16,907 nucleotides of DNA from JBFJVZ01 sp041623895 (GTDB lineage: Bacteria > Planctomycetota > Planctomycetia > Pirellulales > Pirellulaceae). Numbering within the stretch: the first letter of the stretch is position 1; every line of letters starts with the position of its first letter. The stretch is taken from contig JBFJVZ010000129.1 in the NCBI GenBank assembly GCA_041623895.1, positions 1 through 16,907 of the forward strand, read 5' to 3'. Shown here one piece after another: positions 15,630-16,907 of the stretch. The translations under genes were made by a program, and so were the position numbers. Below the pieces are notes generated by a model. That model searched no databases, was not told the DNA's origin, and was given only the letters and a program-made list of their open reading frames with translations.

Positions 15630-16703
15630 ATGACTGCACAACAGCATCGCCGCTCGTTTTTGACCTTGTGTGGCGCGGCGGCGGTTCTGAAACCGCACGT
15701 GGCTTTTGCTGACGGGGCATCGCGAATTCGCGTCGGCCAGATCGGCACGGCCCACGCCCACGCAGCCGGGAAGATGGAAACCTTTCGCAAACTGTCTGAT
15801 CACTACGAAGTCATCGGTGTCGTGGAGCCGGACCAGCAGCGGCGCGAACGTGCCAAAGCCAGCAAGGCCTACGCGGATCTTCCCTGGATGACCGAACAGC
15901 AACTACTGAATGCGCCAGAACTTGCCTGTGTCGCCGTGGAAACGGAAATCGACCAACTCGTCCCGACAGCGCAGCGTTGTGTCGACGCCGGGATGCATGT
16001 CCACTTGGACAAACCCGCCGGAGAATCGCTGGCAGCATTCCGCCGCCTGCACGAATCGGCAACGGAAAAGAATCGCTGCATTCAAATGGGGTACATGTTT
16101 CGCTACAACCCGGCATTCGTGCTGGCGGCACGAGCCGCGGGTGAAGGCTGGCTGGGCACAGTGTTTGAAACGCATGGTGTGATCAGCAAGAAAGTCAATC
16201 AAGCAGCCCGTGACAGTTTAAGTCAGTACCGCGGCGGCACGATGTTTGAATTGGGATGTCACTTGATTGATGCACTGGTTTGGATCTTGGGAGCGCCGGA
16301 CAAAGTCACTTCGTTTGGACGCAAAACGCTAAACGACGACCTGGTCGATAACATGTTGGCCACGTTTGAGTACCCAAGAGCGACTGCCAGTATTCGCACC
16401 AGCGTGGTCGAACCGTTTGGTTTTCAGCGTCGTCAATTCACAGTAGTTGGGACAGAAGGAGTCGCTGAAATTCGCCCGCTGGAGCCGCCGAGAATGGAAT
16501 TATCATTGGAGCGGGATCACGGCGGTTTCAAACGCGGAACACAGTCGCCGGAGTTTCCGCCGCGTCAAGGCCGTTACGACGGAGACATGTTGGATCTTGC
16601 AGCGGTGATTCGTGGCGAGAAAAAACTGGAGTGGGATGCCGGGCACGATCTTGCCGCACACGAAGCAATTCTGCGGGCAAGCGGTCTGGAGGTCGATCGC
16701 TGA
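15630..16703 (+). CDS. Tat-exported Gfo/Idh/MocA family oxidoreductase
   Basis: This 357-residue protein has a twin-arginine signal (QQHRRSFLTLCGAAAV, RR at 7-8) and a cleavage site near AFA|DG. It is followed by a Rossmann fold start, RIRVGQIGTAHAHAAGK, and VIGVVEPD. The family's EKP motif appears as HLDKPAGES with the lysine at 128. The catalytic-domain GGxxxExGCHxID pattern is present, with GCHLID at 209-214. Relatives use NAD(P) to oxidise or reduce sugars, polyols or similar compounds. The glycine loop reads GxIGxxHxH rather than GxGxxG, a variant I associate with planctomycete members. Substrate is unknown. It is the last gene of the putative cluster with the DUF1592/DUF1552 pair, which hints at linked envelope redox or sugar chemistry. 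An inverted repeat overlaps its stop codon. Confidence 0.93.
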   Translation: MTAQQHRRSFLTLCGAAAVLKPHVAFADGASRIRVGQIGTAHAHAAGKMETFRKLSDHYEVIGVVEPDQQRRERAKASKAYADLPWMTEQQLLNAPELACVAVETEIDQLVPTAQRCVDAGMHVHLDKPAGESLAAFRRLHESATEKNRCIQMGYMFRYNPAFVLAARAAGEGWLGTVFETHGVISKKVNQAARDSLSQYRGGTMFELGCHLIDALVWILGAPDKVTSFGRKTLNDDLVDNMLATFEYPRATASIRTSVVEPFGFQRRQFTVVGTEGVAEIRPLEPPRMELSLERDHGGFKRGTQSPEFPPRQGRYDGDMLDLAAVIRGEKKLEWDAGHDLAAHEAILRASGLEVDR

Positions 16704-16710
16704 ATCGACC
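16691..16710. terminator. Inverted repeat spanning the oxidoreductase stop codon
   Basis: GGTCGAT (16691-16697) and ATCGACC (16704-16710) are perfect 7-bp arms with the stop codon in the 6-nt loop. An overlapping alternative pairs GCGGTC (16681-16686) with GACCGC (16707-16712). No T tract follows, so termination is uncertain. Confidence 0.35.
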
Positions 16711-16721
16711 GCTCGCGCGGA

Positions 16722-16759
16722 TTCCTAGGCCAGGACCTGGAGAGCGGCCGGCTTAGGAA
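16722..16759. repeat. 10-bp-arm palindromic repeat
   Basis: TTCCTAGGCC (16722-16731) pairs with GGCTTAGGAA (16750-16759) with one G-U wobble, around an 18-nt loop. The CCAGG and CCTGG segments next to and within it form a second, overlapping palindrome. It looks like an intergenic palindromic repeat unit rather than a T-tailed terminator. Confidence 0.5.
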
Positions 16760-16804
16760 CTTCTGCTTAACAATCACGAGAAGAGCAGCGGTGGCAGCGT
16801 ATAG

Positions 16805-16850
16805 CCTGGGGTGAACCGACGAGCGACAGCGAAGTTGGGTGTAACCCAGG
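16805..16850. repeat. Second REP-like element
   Basis: CCTGGGGT (16805-16812) pairs with AACCCAGG (16843-16850) at 7 of 8 positions. The core has CGACGAGCGACAGCGA, similar to the CGAGCGCAGCGAG core of the element at 6491-6526. I take both as diverged members of one interspersed repeat class. Confidence 0.5.
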
Positions 16851-16880
16851 AATACGATCCGCAGCAAACCTTCCCCGCGG

Positions 16881-16907
16881 CGATTTGGCGGCACAGCCGC
16901 CAAATCG
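16881..16907. repeat. Perfect 12-bp inverted repeat at the window end
   Basis: CGATTTGGCGGC (16881-16892), an ACA loop and GCCGCCAAATCG (16896-16907) form a perfect 12-bp hairpin that ends exactly at the window edge. It may extend further. Whether a T tract follows, which would make it a terminator, cannot be seen. Confidence 0.6.

Overview
The window looks like chromosomal DNA from a planctomycete of the family Pirellulaceae (Rhodopirellula-like). Several things point there: an N-terminal LEPRVLLA surface-protein motif, the paired DUF1592/DUF1552 genes, a cytochrome with a LamG insert, many Sec or Tat signal peptides, long secreted proteins of unknown role, and palindromic intergenic repeats of a kind I associate with that group. 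The assignment rests on gene content; no rRNA or marker gene is present.

Left part (1-5000). A leftward gene for a LEPR-motif surface protein with a zinc-metalloprotease motif runs off the left edge. Rightward come a secreted PQQ-type beta-propeller protein and a 160-residue protein that resembles DNA gyrase subunit B with the whole ATPase core removed. Converging on them are two leftward secreted proteins: one of unknown function with a low-complexity tail, and a ThuA-domain protein.

Middle (5000-7500). hemL (glutamate-1-semialdehyde aminomutase, tetrapyrrole synthesis) is the only clear housekeeping gene. Its upstream region carries an 11-base direct repeat. It converges on an HpcH/HpaI-type aldolase gene in which two expected active-site residues are replaced. 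A REP-like palindromic element lies between these two genes.

Right part (7500-16700). Four rightward genes lie close together. The first encodes a secretin-like protein made of about seven N-domain (NolW-like) repeats but no pore domain. Next is a large DUF1587/LamG/DUF1595/DUF1592/DUF1588/DUF1585 cytochrome with two CxxCH motifs. Then come a Tat-exported DUF1552 protein and a Tat-exported Gfo/Idh/MocA oxidoreductase. The gaps between them are 93, 80 and 51 nt, so they may form one transcription unit directed to the cell envelope. The last 200 nt hold four inverted repeats in series.

No tRNA, rRNA, CRISPR array, transposase or phage gene was seen. The most unusual items are the miniature GyrB-like protein, the pore-less secretin-like protein beside the DUF1592/DUF1552 pair, and the clustered palindromes.
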